Notes under the pieces: generated by a model
Told to the model about the DNA's origin: nothing
Seen by the model: the letters and a program-made list of their open reading frames with translations, nothing else
Database searches by the model: none
Shown: piece after piece, positions 1-8,608 of the stretch
Layout: every line of letters starts with the position of its first letter
How positions within the stretch are numbered: position 1 is the first letter of the stretch
Program-made: the position numbers and the translations under genes
From: Nocardioides albertanoniae
GTDB lineage: Bacteria > Actinomycetota > Actinomycetes > Propionibacteriales > Nocardioidaceae
Length of the DNA stretch: 64,000 nucleotides
Reading direction: 5' to 3'
Assembly: GCF_006716315.1 (NCBI RefSeq)
Contig: NZ_VFOV01000001.1
Location: 4,604,501 to 4,668,500, forward strand

Positions 1-1
1 G

Positions 2-670
2 TCGCTGTGCTCCGCGGCGGTCGGCGGGTGGATGCCCGACTTCGGTCGGTCCCGAACGCGCGAGCAGGGGCATCTGAGCGTACGCAGCGTGCTGTGGGCC
101 CATCGGCGCACGTTCGCCACGCTCGGGGTCGCGGTCGTGATCATCGGGATCTCCCGGTCCGTACGCATCGGTCTGCTCCCGCTGTGGGCCGACCACATCC
201 ACCTCAACGCCTCGGTGGTGTCGCTGCTCTTCGCCGGAGCCGCGCTGGTCGACATCGCCCTCACCCTGCCGGGCGGTTGGCTGCTCGACCACCGCGGGCG
301 TCAGGTCGTGGCGATCCCGGTGGTGGTCACCGTCGGCGTCGGCTGCCTGCTCCTTCCCCTCACCCACGACGCGCTCACCCTCGGCGCCGTGATGGCGCTG
401 ATCGCCCTCGGCAACGGTCTCGGCTCGGGCATCGTGATGACGATGGGCGCCGACGCGGCGCCGGCCGACGGGCGTGCGCAGTTCCTGGGCGGCTGGCGGC
501 TGTGCGGTGACCTGGGCGGCACCGGCGGACCGCTCCTGGTCTCCGGCCTGGCCGCCGTGCTCTCGATCGCCGCCGCACCCGTCGCGCTCGGGATCTTCTC
601 GCTCGTCGGGGCGGTCTGGGTAGGTCACTGGACCGGTCGCGCCGACCGAGCTCGCCTCGCGGGTCGCTGA
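2..670 (+). CDS. MFS transporter, C-terminal part (5' end outside window)
   Basis: The reading frame is open from the first bases of the window to a TGA at 668-670, so this is the 3' part of a longer gene. About 220 residues are visible. They contain several hydrophobic helices and, after the second helix, the MFS loop-type motif GGWLLDHRGRQ, typical of the cytoplasmic loops of drug/H+ antiporter-type major facilitator proteins. The visible part fits the C-terminal six-helix half of a 12-helix carrier. Substrate cannot be told. A downstream ATG at 32 exists but the frame upstream of it is open and membrane-like, so it is not taken as the start. Confidence 0.75.
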   Translation, partial: SLCSAAVGGWMPDFGRSRTREQGHLSVRSVLWAHRRTFATLGVAVVIIGISRSVRIGLLPLWADHIHLNASVVSLLFAGAALVDIALTLPGGWLLDHRGRQVVAIPVVVTVGVGCLLLPLTHDALTLGAVMALIALGNGLGSGIVMTMGADAAPADGRAQFLGGWRLCGDLGGTGGPLLVSGLAAVLSIAAAPVALGIFSLVGAVWVGHWTGRADRARLAGR

Positions 671-698
671 GGCTCCGCTCAGGTCGCTGACGCTCGGG

Positions 699-1409
699 CT
701 ACGGGACGATCGCGCGGGTCAGGGCGTCGGCGAGAGCCCCGGCGTCACCGGTGACGACCAGACTCGAGGACTGCGGCGACAAGCGGCCCCACAGCAGCAA
801 CGCCAGATCGCGCGCGGACCCGGAGACGGCGACCTTCTGGACCGCGTTCGGCATCCCGATCGCCCAGCTACGGTCGACATCGGACGCGGTGATCTCGATG
901 CGGGTGACGACCTTCCGCGTACGCTTCAGCGCGATCTGGCGCGGATACATCACCGTCACCACCTCGTCGACGGTGTCGGCCCAGAGCTCCTCCGGCACCT
1001 CAGGGGCCGTGCGCCCCAGCGCCGTCCGGATGTCCCAGAGGTGGATGAGGGTCTCGTGCACCTGACGCCGGAACCAGAACGAGACGGGCCCACGACCGTC
1101 CTCGCTCAGACCGCTGAGGATCCTTCCGGTCGCCTCCGGCCCCAGGGTCGTGAGCGTCTCGCGCAGCCCGGCGGCCTGCGCCTGGTAGGTCGCGACCAGG
1201 TCCAACGGCACCGGCAGCGGCTCCTCGTCCTCGTCGAGCGCCATCGCCGCTGCCCAGTGATGGATCCCGGCCAGATGATCGACCAGGTCCCCCACCGACC
1301 AGTCACCGCACGAGGGCACCGGCAGATCGGGGTCGGCCCGGCTCAACACGTCCGCGAACTCCGACTGCAGCTCACCGAGGGTCACGAAGTAGTCGTCCGT
1401 CGTCAACAC
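699..1409 (-). CDS. maleylpyruvate isomerase family / mycothiol-dependent-type protein
   Basis: The 236-residue product has the DinB-like N-terminal helical fold of the mycothiol-dependent maleylpyruvate isomerase family, seen in the stretch GDWSVGDLVDHLAGIHHW near residue 36; conserved histidines there usually bind the metal. The C-terminal part resembles the MDMPI C-terminal domain. Members use mycothiol or are uncharacterised thiol-linked enzymes; the substrate is unknown. The start is GTG at 1409 (TTG at 1406 is the alternative). A TAGGGT box lies seven bases upstream, consistent with a leaderless transcript. It stands alone, convergent with the preceding MFS gene. Confidence 0.75.
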   Translation of the reverse strand: MLTTDDYFVTLGELQSEFADVLSRADPDLPVPSCGDWSVGDLVDHLAGIHHWAAAMALDEDEEPLPVPLDLVATYQAQAAGLRETLTTLGPEATGRILSGLSEDGRGPVSFWFRRQVHETLIHLWDIRTALGRTAPEVPEELWADTVDEVVTVMYPRQIALKRTRKVVTRIEITASDVDRSWAIGMPNAVQKVAVSGSARDLALLLWGRLSPQSSSLVVTGDAGALADALTRAIVP

Positions 1410-1416
1410 GCCGCAG

Positions 1417-1422
1417 ACCCTA
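1417..1422 (-). promoter_or_regulatory. -10 box TAGGGT of a leaderless promoter
   Basis: TAGGGT on the minus strand is followed by seven bases and then GTG at 1409, so transcription would begin at or beside the start codon. The first three bases of the box are the TAG stop codon of the upstream phosphotransferase remnant. Confidence 0.45.
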
Positions 1423-1596
1423 CTGGCAGCGTGGCAGCACCGCTGCGAGCCGCTCCTCGAGACGGACCAGCATCGCCGGGTCCGACCAGATCGGTGGCTT
1501 GCCCGGCGGCGGGAGGAACCCGACCAGGTCCATCACGTCGAAGTAGGGCTGCGGCTCTCTGCCGGTCAGCGCGGCGTAGGCCTGTGCGCCGCAACC
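1420..1596 (-). pseudogene. phosphotransferase-like gene remnant (3' end only)
   Basis: On the minus strand the frame from 1596 to the TAG at 1422-1420 reads as good protein sequence (for example QAYAALTGREPQPYFDVMDL) resembling the C-terminal end of aminoglycoside/choline phosphotransferase-like kinases. It has no start codon: an in-frame TAG at 1599-1597 closes it upstream, and no continuation is seen between 1600 and 1660. It is best read as the surviving tail of a deleted gene. A 74-codon open frame over the same bases in another phase is a shadow. Confidence 0.5.
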
Positions 1597-1660
1597 CTAG
1601 GAGATGGTCCCGGACGTTTCCGCCCATTACCCGCCGGTATGAGGGCCGAAGCGTCTGGGA

Positions 1661-2275
1661 CTACTTCTGCCGGGCCCTGTGCGCCGCGGCCTTCATGCGG
1701 CTCTGGCAGCGGGTGGAGCAGAAGCGGCGGCCGGCGTTCTTGGAGGTGTCGACGAAGACTCGGTCGCAGGGGTCGGCCTGGCAGAGGCCGAGGCGGCCGG
1801 CGAGGTCGGAGCCGATCGCCAGCGCGAGTCCGGCGGCGATGCCGGCACCCCAGCCGACGACGAGGTCGGGCTCGCGACCGTGGAAGTGGAGCGCCCAGCC
1901 TCCGCCGCGGGCACGATCGAGCTGCGGGACCGAACCCATCTCCCGCAGCAGCACGTTGACGGTGGTGGCGGCCGTGTCGAGGTCACCGACAGCCGCTGCG
2001 GCGAACACGATCCGGAGCGACTCGGCGAGCGCGACCATCCCGTCGGCGGCGGCCTCACCGACCTGCGGCTTGTAGTCGGGGCGGGCGAGGAGGTCACGGA
2101 CGACCTCGGCGCGCCGGCCGACCGGTGGCGTCGCCACGACCCGGGTGCCGTCGTGGCCCGGGGTCAGGGCGTTGACGAGCTTGCACGCTTGCTCGGTCAC
2201 CGTATGCACGTGACTGTCGAAATGTATTTGACCAGTCACGAGTTCCGGCCCTACCGTCTCCTCCATGACCGTCAT
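1661..2275 (-). CDS. CGNR zinc-finger (ABATE domain) transcriptional regulator
   Basis: The 204-residue protein begins with the typical family motif FDSHV (residues 19-23) followed by the alpha-helical ABATE stress-response domain. It ends in a CGNR-type zinc finger: CDRVFVDTSKNAGRRFCS with CxxxC spacing (residues about 168-196) and a basic tail, the presumed DNA-binding part. Such proteins are putative one-component regulators of neighbouring transporters or detoxification genes. The ATG at 2275 would overlap the divergent MFS gene by 11 bases; GTG at 2239 is a plausible alternative and would keep FDSHV. Its likely target is the divergent MFS gene. Confidence 0.8.
   Translation of the reverse strand: MTVMEETVGPELVTGQIHFDSHVHTVTEQACKLVNALTPGHDGTRVVATPPVGRRAEVVRDLLARPDYKPQVGEAAADGMVALAESLRIVFAAAAVGDLDTAATTVNVLLREMGSVPQLDRARGGGWALHFHGREPDLVVGWGAGIAAGLALAIGSDLAGRLGLCQADPCDRVFVDTSKNAGRRFCSTRCQSRMKAAAHRARQK
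2209..2240. promoter_or_regulatory. 8-bp dyad, candidate operator of the CGNR/MFS pair
   Basis: CGTGACTG at 2209-2216 and its perfect complement CAGTCACG at 2233-2240 are separated by 16 bases. The right arm overlaps the proposed -35 region of the MFS promoter, and a copy of its sequence recurs at 2283-2294. It probably binds the CGNR protein or another regulator (inference). Confidence 0.45.
2228..2257 (+). promoter_or_regulatory. promoter of MFS gene (TTGACC-N18-TACCGT)
   Basis: A -35-like TTGACC (2228-2233) and a -10-like TACCGT (2252-2257) are 18 bases apart. Seven bases follow before the ATG at 2265, so the mRNA would be leaderless. Confidence 0.5.
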
Positions 2276-2294
2276 TCAACCATTGACCAGTCAC
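2228..2294. repeat. 12-bp direct repeat TTGACCAGTCAC
   Basis: The same 12 bases occur at 2228-2239 and 2283-2294, 55 bp apart start to start. One copy lies at the -35 position of the MFS promoter, the other just inside the MFS coding region. The spacing is close to five helical turns, as expected for two bound regulators on one face. Confidence 0.5.
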
Positions 2295-3437
2295 CAGGGC
2301 ACGCGGTGGCCGCGTTCTCTCGTCGCACTGGTGATCGCCAGGGCGGTGAACCGGTTGGGTTCGTTCGCGATGGCGTTCATGGCGGTCGCCCTCGTCGAGG
2401 TGCACGGCGCATCGCTCGCCACCGCGGGCGCCGTGGTGACCGCCTTCGGCGTCGCCACCATCCCCTCACGGCTCCTCGGCGGCCGGATGGCCGACACAGT
2501 GGGCCGCCGGGCGACCATCGTGATCGGGCTGCTCGCCTGTGCGGCTGCCCAGCTGGTCATCGCCGCCTCCCCCGGGATCACCGGCGCGCTGATCGGCGCG
2601 ACGCTGCTCGGGCTGGCCTACGAGATCTACGAACCGGCTTCCCAAGCACTGATCGCGGAGTCGGTGGAGGCCGAGCGGCGACCCCAGGCCTTCGGGCTCT
2701 ACGGCGCGGCGATGGCCGTCGCCGGCGTCGCCGCCGGAGCGTTGGCGGCCCTCGTGGGCGGCATCGACCTGCGGTTTCTCTTCGTCGCCGACGCGCTCAC
2801 CTGCCTGTGCGCGGCGGCGCTCGTGCTCGCCCTCGTGCGTGACACCACCGCGCGGAGCGACGGCATGGTGCGGACCGGGCCGAGCCCCTGGCGGGACCGC
2901 CGGCTCCTGACGATGCTCGCGCTCGGCACCGGGTTCGCGACCGCATGGATCCTGAGCACGATCGCCCTCCCGCTCACCGTCTCCGCCCGCGGGCACGACG
3001 CTGCCGCCACCGGCTGGCTGCTGCTGGTCGCCGCCCTCGTCACCATCGCCGGCCAACGCCTGCTCCGCGGGGCCGCCTCCCGGCCGTTCACGCTCATCCG
3101 CGCCGGACTCGTGCTGATGGCCGTCGGCTTCGCCGTCATCGCGTACGCAGCACCGCTGCCGCTCCTCGCCCTCGGAACAGCGATCGTGGCACTCGGCGAG
3201 GTGCTCCTCCTGGGTCCGCCGATCGCACTCGTGGCCGGCCTGGCGACCGACGCGTCGAGGGCGGGTTATCTGGCGGCGTACGGCACCTGCTGGGGGATCG
3301 CGCAGACGGTCGGCCCGATGCTCGCGACGGGTCTGATGTCGCACGGCACGCCGACGGTCTGGCTCACCGGAGCCGCCCTCTGTCTCGTGCTCACCGCGAC
3401 CACGGCGGCGGCGACCGCCGTATGTTCACCGAGGTAG
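2265..3437 (+). CDS. MFS transporter, 12 helices
   Basis: The 390-residue product is a full-length major facilitator protein. After the second helix it has GGRMADTVGRRATIVIG, the MFS loop 2-3 signature (G-x3-D-x2-GRR), and about twelve hydrophobic segments follow. It is probably a drug or metabolite efflux carrier; substrate unknown. It is divergent from a CGNR regulator, and a shared palindrome lies between the promoters, so regulation by that neighbour is likely. Its last codons and its TAG stop lie inside the first copy of the 90-bp repeat element (from 3422), so the C-terminus (Cys-Ser-Pro-Arg) comes from the repeat. Confidence 0.85.
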   Translation: MTVIQPLTSHQGTRWPRSLVALVIARAVNRLGSFAMAFMAVALVEVHGASLATAGAVVTAFGVATIPSRLLGGRMADTVGRRATIVIGLLACAAAQLVIAASPGITGALIGATLLGLAYEIYEPASQALIAESVEAERRPQAFGLYGAAMAVAGVAAGALAALVGGIDLRFLFVADALTCLCAAALVLALVRDTTARSDGMVRTGPSPWRDRRLLTMLALGTGFATAWILSTIALPLTVSARGHDAAATGWLLLVAALVTIAGQRLLRGAASRPFTLIRAGLVLMAVGFAVIAYAAPLPLLALGTAIVALGEVLLLGPPIALVAGLATDASRAGYLAAYGTCWGIAQTVGPMLATGLMSHGTPTVWLTGAALCLVLTATTAAATAVCSPR

Positions 3438-3511
3438 CTCAGTCACGGCCCGCTTGCTTCGCGGAGCTCCACGAAGCAAGCACAGCTGGACCGAGTCACC
3501 TCGGTGAGCAT
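3422..3511 (+). repeat. 90-bp triple-hairpin element, copy 1
   Basis: This is one of three gap-free 90-bp copies (others at 44650-44739, reversed, and 54846-54935). It has three palindromes in order: CACCGAG...CTCAGT-like, a central GCTTGCTTCG/CGAAGCAAGC stem around GGAGCTCC, and ACCGAG-N4-CTCGGT. It fills the space between the MFS gene, whose stop codon it supplies, and the glnQ-type gene, whose stop codon begins at the next base. Here it may also act as a bidirectional terminator. Confidence 0.85.
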
Positions 3512-4279
3512 TCAGAGCACGCGGGCGAGGAACGCCTGCGTGCGCTCGTGCTGCGGGTTGCCGAGCACGTCGTCGGGCGCGCCCTCCTCGACGATCACGC
3601 CACCGTCCATGAAGACCACCTTGTCGGCGACCTCGCGGGCGAAGCTCATCTCGTGGGTGACGACCATCATCGTCATGCCCTCGGAGGCGAGGTCCTTCAT
3701 GACGGCCAGCACGTCGCCGACGAGCTCAGGGTCGAGCGCGGAGGTGGGCTCGTCGAACAGCATCATGTCGGGGCTCATCGACAGCGCCCGCGCGATGGCG
3801 ACGCGCTGCTGCTGGCCGCCGGAGAGGTGCGCCGGGTAGGCGTCGGCCTTATCGGAGAGACCGACCTTCTCCAGGTTGGCCTTCGCGATCTGCGTGGCCT
3901 CGGCCCGCGGTCGCTTGAGCACCTTCTCCTGCGAGACGGTGAGGTTGCGCAGCACCGTCATGTGCGGGAAGAGGTTGAACTGCTGGAAGACCATCCCGAT
4001 CCGGGCGCGCAGCGCGTCGACGTCGGCGTCCGGGTCGGTGATCTCGTCGCCCTCGACCAGGATGGTGCCGCTGGTGGGCTGCTCGAGCAGGTTGACGCAG
4101 CGCAGCAGCGTCGACTTCCCGGACCCCGAGGGGCCGATCACGCAGACCACCTCGCCGCGACCGATGTGGAAGTCGATGCCCTTGAGCACCTCGTTCTTGC
4201 CGAAATACTTGTGCAGCTGCCGTACGTCGATCGCGGCGGCGCCGCGCTCGGCGACCGATGTCGCTTCGGTCTGAGTCAT
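3512..4279 (-). CDS. polar amino acid ABC transporter, ATP-binding protein
   Basis: The 255-residue ATPase has Walker A GPSGSGKS (49-56), Q-loop region FQQFNLFPH (98-106), signature LSGGQQQ (152-158), Walker B/D-loop [10 protein letters not shown] (174-183) and the switch histidine in VVTHEMSF. It matches the GlnQ/HisP group, which powers uptake of glutamine, glutamate, histidine and similar amino acids at the cytoplasmic face of the membrane. Its ATG overlaps the permease stop in a TGATG junction. It is the last gene of a binding protein-permease-ATPase operon. Confidence 0.93.
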   Translation of the reverse strand: MTQTEATSVAERGAAAIDVRQLHKYFGKNEVLKGIDFHIGRGEVVCVIGPSGSGKSTLLRCVNLLEQPTSGTILVEGDEITDPDADVDALRARIGMVFQQFNLFPHMTVLRNLTVSQEKVLKRPRAEATQIAKANLEKVGLSDKADAYPAHLSGGQQQRVAIARALSMSPDMMLFDEPTSALDPELVGDVLAVMKDLASEGMTMMVVTHEMSFAREVADKVVFMDGGVIVEEGAPDDVLGNPQHERTQAFLARVL

Positions 4280-5091
4280 CAGCGGGCCTTCCCTGACTTG
4301 GCTTCCATGCGGCGTACGACGATCGAGAGCGGCACCGTGATCAGCAGGTAGCAGAGCGCGATCGTGACCATCGGGGTCAGGTTGGCGTTGGAGTTCATCG
4401 CCTCACGACCGAACGCGGTCAGCTCGTACTCGTCCAGCGAGAGCCCGAGGATGTAGACCAGCGAGGAGTCCTTGGTGAGCAGGATCAGCTCGTTGGTCAG
4501 CGGCGGCAGGATCACCCGGAACGCCTGCGGCAGCACGATGGTGACCATCGCCCGGGTGTGGGTCATGCCCAGGGTGCGCGCCGCCTCGTACTGACCCTTC
4601 GGCACCGCCTGGATGCCGGCCCGGATCGTCTCGGCCATGTAGGCACCACCGACCAGACCGAGCGCGAGCGTCACGGTGCTGAGGTTGGAGAGCTGGATCC
4701 CGAAGGCCAGCGAGAGCCCGAGCCCGAGCACCAGGAACACGACCAGCGCCGGCAGCCCGCGGAAGAGCTCGATGATGCCGGTCGAGATCCACCGGTAGGG
4801 GCCGACGCTCGAGAGCCGCATCAGCGCGAGCACCAGTCCGAGCGCCAACCCGAAGGCGAACCCACAGGCGGTGTAGATGATCGTGTTCTTCAGCGCGGTC
4901 ACGATGACGTTGGGGAACTGCTGCGCCCCGATGTCGAGGTCGAGGAACGCGCGCCGGATCTCGCCCCAGTCGGCGATGAACGCGAGGACGACCACGATCG
5001 CCACCAAGATGGCGTACTGGACGTACCTGGTCAGTGCCGCACGTCGGCGGGGCGAGAGCCGCTTCTTGGGAACTACCGCCGCGTCAGTCAC
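4279..5091 (-). CDS. polar amino acid ABC transporter, permease
   Basis: A 270-residue His/Glu/Gln/Arg-family permease with about five hydrophobic segments. The conserved cytoplasmic coupling (EAA) loop is visible as [17 protein letters not shown], and [16 protein letters not shown] is typical of this family. The start is taken as GTG at 5091, which forms a GTGA overlap with the binding-protein stop and implies translational coupling; an upstream in-frame start at 5115 would extend into that gene. Only one permease gene is present, so the channel is presumably a homodimer. The basic N-terminus ([10 protein letters not shown]) faces the cytoplasm. Confidence 0.9.
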   Translation of the reverse strand: MTDAAVVPKKRLSPRRRAALTRYVQYAILVAIVVVLAFIADWGEIRRAFLDLDIGAQQFPNVIVTALKNTIIYTACGFAFGLALGLVLALMRLSSVGPYRWISTGIIELFRGLPALVVFLVLGLGLSLAFGIQLSNLSTVTLALGLVGGAYMAETIRAGIQAVPKGQYEAARTLGMTHTRAMVTIVLPQAFRVILPPLTNELILLTKDSSLVYILGLSLDEYELTAFGREAMNSNANLTPMVTIALCYLLITVPLSIVVRRMEAKSGKAR

Positions 5092-5879
5092 TGGGCGGCA
5101 GCCTCCCCGAACCACTTCTTGAAGACCTTGTCGTAGGCGGTCTTGTCGTTGACGGCCTTGTTGATCACGTCGACCAGCTTGTCGTTGCCGCCCTTCTTGA
5201 CCGAGAAGCCGTACGCCTCACCGGTCTGGAACTCGCCGGTGATCTCCATGTCGGAGTTGTCCTTGACGAAGTCGTAGAGCAGACCGTTGTCATTGACGCC
5301 GGCGTCGGCCTTGCCCGACTTGACCGCCTGCATCATCAGCGCGGAGTCCTCGAGCGTGATGATCTTGGTGTCCTTGGGAGCGTTCTCCTTGACGTAGTCG
5401 GCACCCGTGGTGGCCTCCTGGACCGCGATGGTCTTGCCACCGAGGTCGTCGAGCGCGGCGTAGCCGGCACCCTTCTTGGTGAGCAGTGCCTGGGTCGCCT
5501 CGAAGTAGGGCTCGGAGAAGTCCATGACCTTCTGGCGCTCCTCGTTGATCGTCATCGCGCCGGCGGCGACGTCGCACTTGCCCGAGTTGAGCGCCTCACC
5601 GGAGACGATGGTCTCCCAGCCGATGTTGACGACCTCGGTCTCGAGCTTCTCGGCGTCGGCCGCGATCTTGAGCACGTCGATGTCGAAACCGACGACCTCG
5701 CCGCCCTCGTTGAACTCGAACGGCTTGTAGGGGAGGTGCGTGCAGATGGTCAAGGTATCGGCCTTGACCAGCTTCGCACCGGAGGGCGACTTGCCCGCTT
5801 CATCACCGCCGCCGCACGCGGTGAGAGCCAGTCCCAGAGCAGGAACAGTGAGGGCAGCAGCCAGCTTCCGCAGATTCAT
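5088..5879 (-). CDS. polar amino acid ABC transporter, substrate-binding lipoprotein
   Basis: A family 3 extracellular solute-binding protein of 263 residues. It starts at the ATG at 5879 with MNLRKLAAALTVPALGLAL, followed by the lipobox LTAC, so it is a lipoprotein anchored outside the membrane. The ligand-domain signature is PYKPFEFNEGGEVVGFDIDV. It captures an amino acid for the permease and ATPase encoded downstream with overlapping starts and stops. A TAGAGT box seven bases before the ATG indicates a leaderless promoter. A longer open frame upstream of 5879 is not used, because the signal peptide fixes the start. Confidence 0.92.
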   Translation of the reverse strand: MNLRKLAAALTVPALGLALTACGGGDEAGKSPSGAKLVKADTLTICTHLPYKPFEFNEGGEVVGFDIDVLKIAADAEKLETEVVNIGWETIVSGEALNSGKCDVAAGAMTINEERQKVMDFSEPYFEATQALLTKKGAGYAALDDLGGKTIAVQEATTGADYVKENAPKDTKIITLEDSALMMQAVKSGKADAGVNDNGLLYDFVKDNSDMEITGEFQTGEAYGFSVKKGGNDKLVDVINKAVNDKTAYDKVFKKWFGEAAAQ

Positions 5880-5886
5880 GGGCCGC

Positions 5887-5892
5887 ACTCTA
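5887..5892 (-). promoter_or_regulatory. -10 box TAGAGT of the ABC importer operon
   Basis: TAGAGT on the minus strand is followed by seven bases and the ATG at 5879. The -35 region would fall in the terminator hairpin of the ribosomal protein operon, and no canonical -35 is seen. Confidence 0.45.
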
Positions 5893-5906
5893 CGACTCTT
5901 TGAACG

Positions 5907-5944
5907 CAGATGGACCGCCACCCCTCAAGGTGGCGGTCCATCTG
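5907..5944 (-). terminator. hairpin terminator of rplK-rplA
   Basis: A perfect 16-bp stem (5907-5922 with 5929-5944) closes a six-base loop 15 bases after the rplA stop. No clear U-run follows, as is common for high-GC actinobacterial terminators. Confidence 0.8.
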
Positions 5945-5959
5945 ATGAGATCCAGAGGC

Positions 5960-6676
5960 TCAGGCCTCGTCCTCACCCGCGACGTTCTTGATGCGGTTGT
6001 GGTCGACCTGGATGCCGGGGCCCATGGTCGTGGAGACGGTGACCTTCTTCAGGTAGCGGCCCTTGGAGGAGGACGGCTTCAGACGAAGCACCTCCTCGAG
6101 AGCAGCGGCGTAGTTCTCAGCAAGCTGAGCCTCGGAGAAGGAGGCCTTGCCGATGATGAAGTGAAGGTTGGCGTGACGGTCGACCCGGAAGTCGATCTTG
6201 CCGCCCTTGATGTCGGTCACGGCCTTGGCCGGGTCCGGGGTGACGGTGCCGGTCTTCGGGTTCGGCATGAGGCCACGCGGGCCGAGCACGCGACCGAGGC
6301 GACCGACCTTGCCCATCATGTCGGGGGTCGCGACGACGGAGTCGAAGTCGAGCCAGCCGCCGGAGACCTTCTCGATGAGCTCGTCGCCACCGACGACGTC
6401 GGCGCCGGCCGCGCGGGCGGCCTCGGCCTTGTCGGGCGCAGCGGCGAAGACGATGACGCGCATCGTCTTACCGGTGCCGTGGGGCAGGCTGACGGTGCCG
6501 CGCACCATCTGGTCGGCCTTGCGGGGGTCGACGCCGAGACGCATGACGACGTCAACGGTCTCGTCGAACTTCTTCTTGCTGGAGGACTTGGCGATCTTGA
6601 TCGCGTCCAGCGGGGCGTAGAGCTCGTTCTGGTCGAACGTCTCCGACGCCGCGCGGTAGGTCTTGCTGCGCTGCAT
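5960..6676 (-). CDS. rplA: 50S ribosomal protein L1
   Basis: The 238-residue protein matches L1 throughout, including [19 protein letters not shown] and [16 protein letters not shown], both near-invariant rRNA-binding segments. L1 forms the mobile stalk next to the E site of the 50S subunit and usually represses its own operon by binding the mRNA. It follows rplK after a 61-base gap and is closed by the strong hairpin at 5907-5944. Confidence 0.98.
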   Translation of the reverse strand: MQRSKTYRAASETFDQNELYAPLDAIKIAKSSSKKKFDETVDVVMRLGVDPRKADQMVRGTVSLPHGTGKTMRVIVFAAAPDKAEAARAAGADVVGGDELIEKVSGGWLDFDSVVATPDMMGKVGRLGRVLGPRGLMPNPKTGTVTPDPAKAVTDIKGGKIDFRVDRHANLHFIIGKASFSEAQLAENYAAALEEVLRLKPSSSKGRYLKKVTVSTTMGPGIQVDHNRIKNVAGEDEA

Positions 6677-6737
6677 GATGAATTCCTTAGTGGTTAAGAG
6701 GAGATGTGGTTAGCGAGCCAGCGCGGCTCTCCCACGG

Positions 6738-7166
6738 TCAGTCGGTGGTGACGCCCATCGAGCGGGCGGTGCCCTCGACGATCTTCATCGCGGAGTCGAT
6801 GTCGTTGGCGTTGAGGTCGGGCAGCTTGGTCGTCGCGATCTCGCGGACCTGGTCCTTGGTCAGCTTGCCGACCTTGTCGGTGTGCGGGACCGAGGAGCCC
6901 TTCTTGAGGCCGGCGGCCTTCTTGATCAGCTCGGCGGCCGGCGGGGTCTTCGTGATGAAGGTGAACGAGCGGTCCTCGTAGATGGTGATCTCTACGGGGA
7001 TGACGTTGCCGCGCATGGACTCGGTCTGGGCGTTGTACGCCTTGCAGAACTCCATGATGTTGACGCCGTGCGGACCGAGCGCGGTACCGACCGGCGGAGC
7101 CGGGGTCGCGGAGCCGGCCTGCAGCTGCACCTTGACGAGCGCTGCGATCTTCTTCTTCGGAGGCAT
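6738..7166 (-). CDS. rplK: 50S ribosomal protein L11
   Basis: The 142-residue protein starts [18 protein letters not shown] and carries the L11 signature region [21 protein letters not shown] at the C-terminus. It binds 23S rRNA in the GTPase-associated centre with the stalk proteins. The ATG at 7166 is chosen over a much longer upstream frame because it gives exactly the family length and follows a GGAAGAGA ribosome-binding site. Unusually, nusG is not immediately upstream: about 1.9 kb with two other genes separates them, so rplK-rplA must have a promoter in 7167-7379. Confidence 0.98.
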   Translation of the reverse strand: MPPKKKIAALVKVQLQAGSATPAPPVGTALGPHGVNIMEFCKAYNAQTESMRGNVIPVEITIYEDRSFTFITKTPPAAELIKKAAGLKKGSSVPHTDKVGKLTKDQVREIATTKLPDLNANDIDSAMKIVEGTARSMGVTTD

Positions 7167-7379
7167 TCTTGAGATCTCTTCCTTCTCGTGGTCATGACGA
7201 AGCCGCTTGTACGTTTCGGCCTCTGCCACCTGCTGTGTTGCTCGCGCAACTTGTCGATTGTCCGTGATCTCGGCCGAGTTCGCGAAATCAGCGCGCGACC
7301 TGCGCCGCCACGGACCCTGTGGTGACGACCGACACATCGTTCTGCCATACTCCCCCGGGGATTTCACGAGGGAGTGTCG

Positions 7380-8600
7380 TTGTTCAGCAAGCGTCTCGGT
7401 CAACTGTCCATGTTCGCCGCGCTCGTACCGCTCGCCGCGCTCTCCGCCGGCTGGACGGCCGCCACCACCGGAGCCGGGTTCGACCCCGGCGGGGCCGTGA
7501 CGCTGCCCGGCGGAGAGGCCATGGTGACCTCCGCGATCGAGCAGCCGGCGAGCCTCACCGAGCCCGCCCCGGCCCAGGGCGCCCACCGGGGCGCGCGGAC
7601 CGGCGCCGTCGCGATCGCGATGGCCGACGGCAGCGGCATCCCGATGACCGCGCTCGCCGCCTATCAGCGGGCGGCGTCCGTGGTGACCACCGCCGACCGC
7701 GCCTGCGCCCTCGACTGGACCCTCGTCGCCGCGGTCGGGATGGTCGAGTCCGACCACGGGCGCCTCAAGAGCAGCCGGCTCGACGCCGACGGCAGGGCCA
7801 CTCCCCCGATCTACGGACCGTCGCTCACCTCCCCCGCCGGTGACCCCGCGCCCGACACCGACGGTGGCGCCGTCGACAAGCTCACCAGCGGCGACAGGGC
7901 CGTCGGGCCGATGCAGTTCGTCCCCGCGACATGGCCGTTGGTGGCCGTCGACGGAGACGGCGACGGCCGGCGCGACCCGCAGGACATCGACGATGCCGCC
8001 CTGGCCGCCGCCGTCTATCTGTGCTCCGGCGACGACGACGTCTCGACCGACAAGGGGAAGCGCGCCGCGCTCGGCCGCTACAACCACAGCAAGGCGTACG
8101 TCGCGACGGTGCTGAAGATCGCCAAGGGCTATGCCGACAGCCCCTACGGGAGCGAGGACATCGCCCTCACCGCCGCACCGGCGCACGCCGAGCCGAGCCC
8201 ATCCGGCTCCGGCACGAAGGGCCGCTCGAAGGACGGCGCAGACGCCGGGAAGAAGCGCCCCGGCGCGACGAAGCCCAGCTCGAAGCCGAAGCCGCGACCC
8301 ACCTCCGGCGCTCAGCCGGCCGACAAACCCGACACCGACGCCCCGGCATCCCCCACCCCCAGCGCGACCCCGACCGATGACGGCAGCTGGGCCACCCTCT
8401 CGGAGCGCCACGCCATCTGCGCCGCCGAGCTGTCCGCACGGTTCCCCGACCTCGCCGCCGGCTGGGACACCAACCGCGCCGTCGAGGCATGCAGCATCCG
8501 GATGATCGGCAAGACCGTCCCCCAGGCCAACGCCGCCACCCCCGGTGTCGTCACCGACATCTCCGGGTACGTCCGCTGGTTGATCAACACACTGCCGTAG
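7380..8600 (+). CDS. secreted lytic murein transglycosylase (MltB/SLT-like)
   Basis: The product (about 406 residues) has an N-terminal signal or anchor segment ([17 protein letters not shown]). The catalytic domain follows, with the glutamate in GMVESDHGR (about residue 123), the family motif [12 protein letters not shown], and a [12 protein letters not shown] helix. A low-complexity Ser/Pro/Lys linker follows, then a Cys-containing C-terminal segment. It should cleave peptidoglycan glycan strands outside the cell. TTG at 7380 is preferred because GAGGGAG (7368-7374) sits at normal spacing before it; GTG at 7374 overlaps that site. It lies on the opposite strand between nusG and rplK. Confidence 0.85.
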   Translation: MFSKRLGQLSMFAALVPLAALSAGWTAATTGAGFDPGGAVTLPGGEAMVTSAIEQPASLTEPAPAQGAHRGARTGAVAIAMADGSGIPMTALAAYQRAASVVTTADRACALDWTLVAAVGMVESDHGRLKSSRLDADGRATPPIYGPSLTSPAGDPAPDTDGGAVDKLTSGDRAVGPMQFVPATWPLVAVDGDGDGRRDPQDIDDAALAAAVYLCSGDDDVSTDKGKRAALGRYNHSKAYVATVLKIAKGYADSPYGSEDIALTAAPAHAEPSPSGSGTKGRSKDGADAGKKRPGATKPSSKPKPRPTSGAQPADKPDTDAPASPTPSATPTDDGSWATLSERHAICAAELSARFPDLAAGWDTNRAVEACSIRMIGKTVPQANAATPGVVTDISGYVRWLINTLP

Positions 8601-8608
8601 GGAGTCCC

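Noticed and set aside
1403..1627. A 74-codon minus-strand frame beginning MGGNVRDHL
   Set aside because: The phosphotransferase-like signal is in another frame of the same strand; this one is a shadow.
6738..8411. A 557-codon minus-strand frame ending as L11
   Set aside because: Only the last 142 codons match L11, with a ribosome-binding site at the internal ATG. The upstream part is antisense to the lytic transglycosylase.
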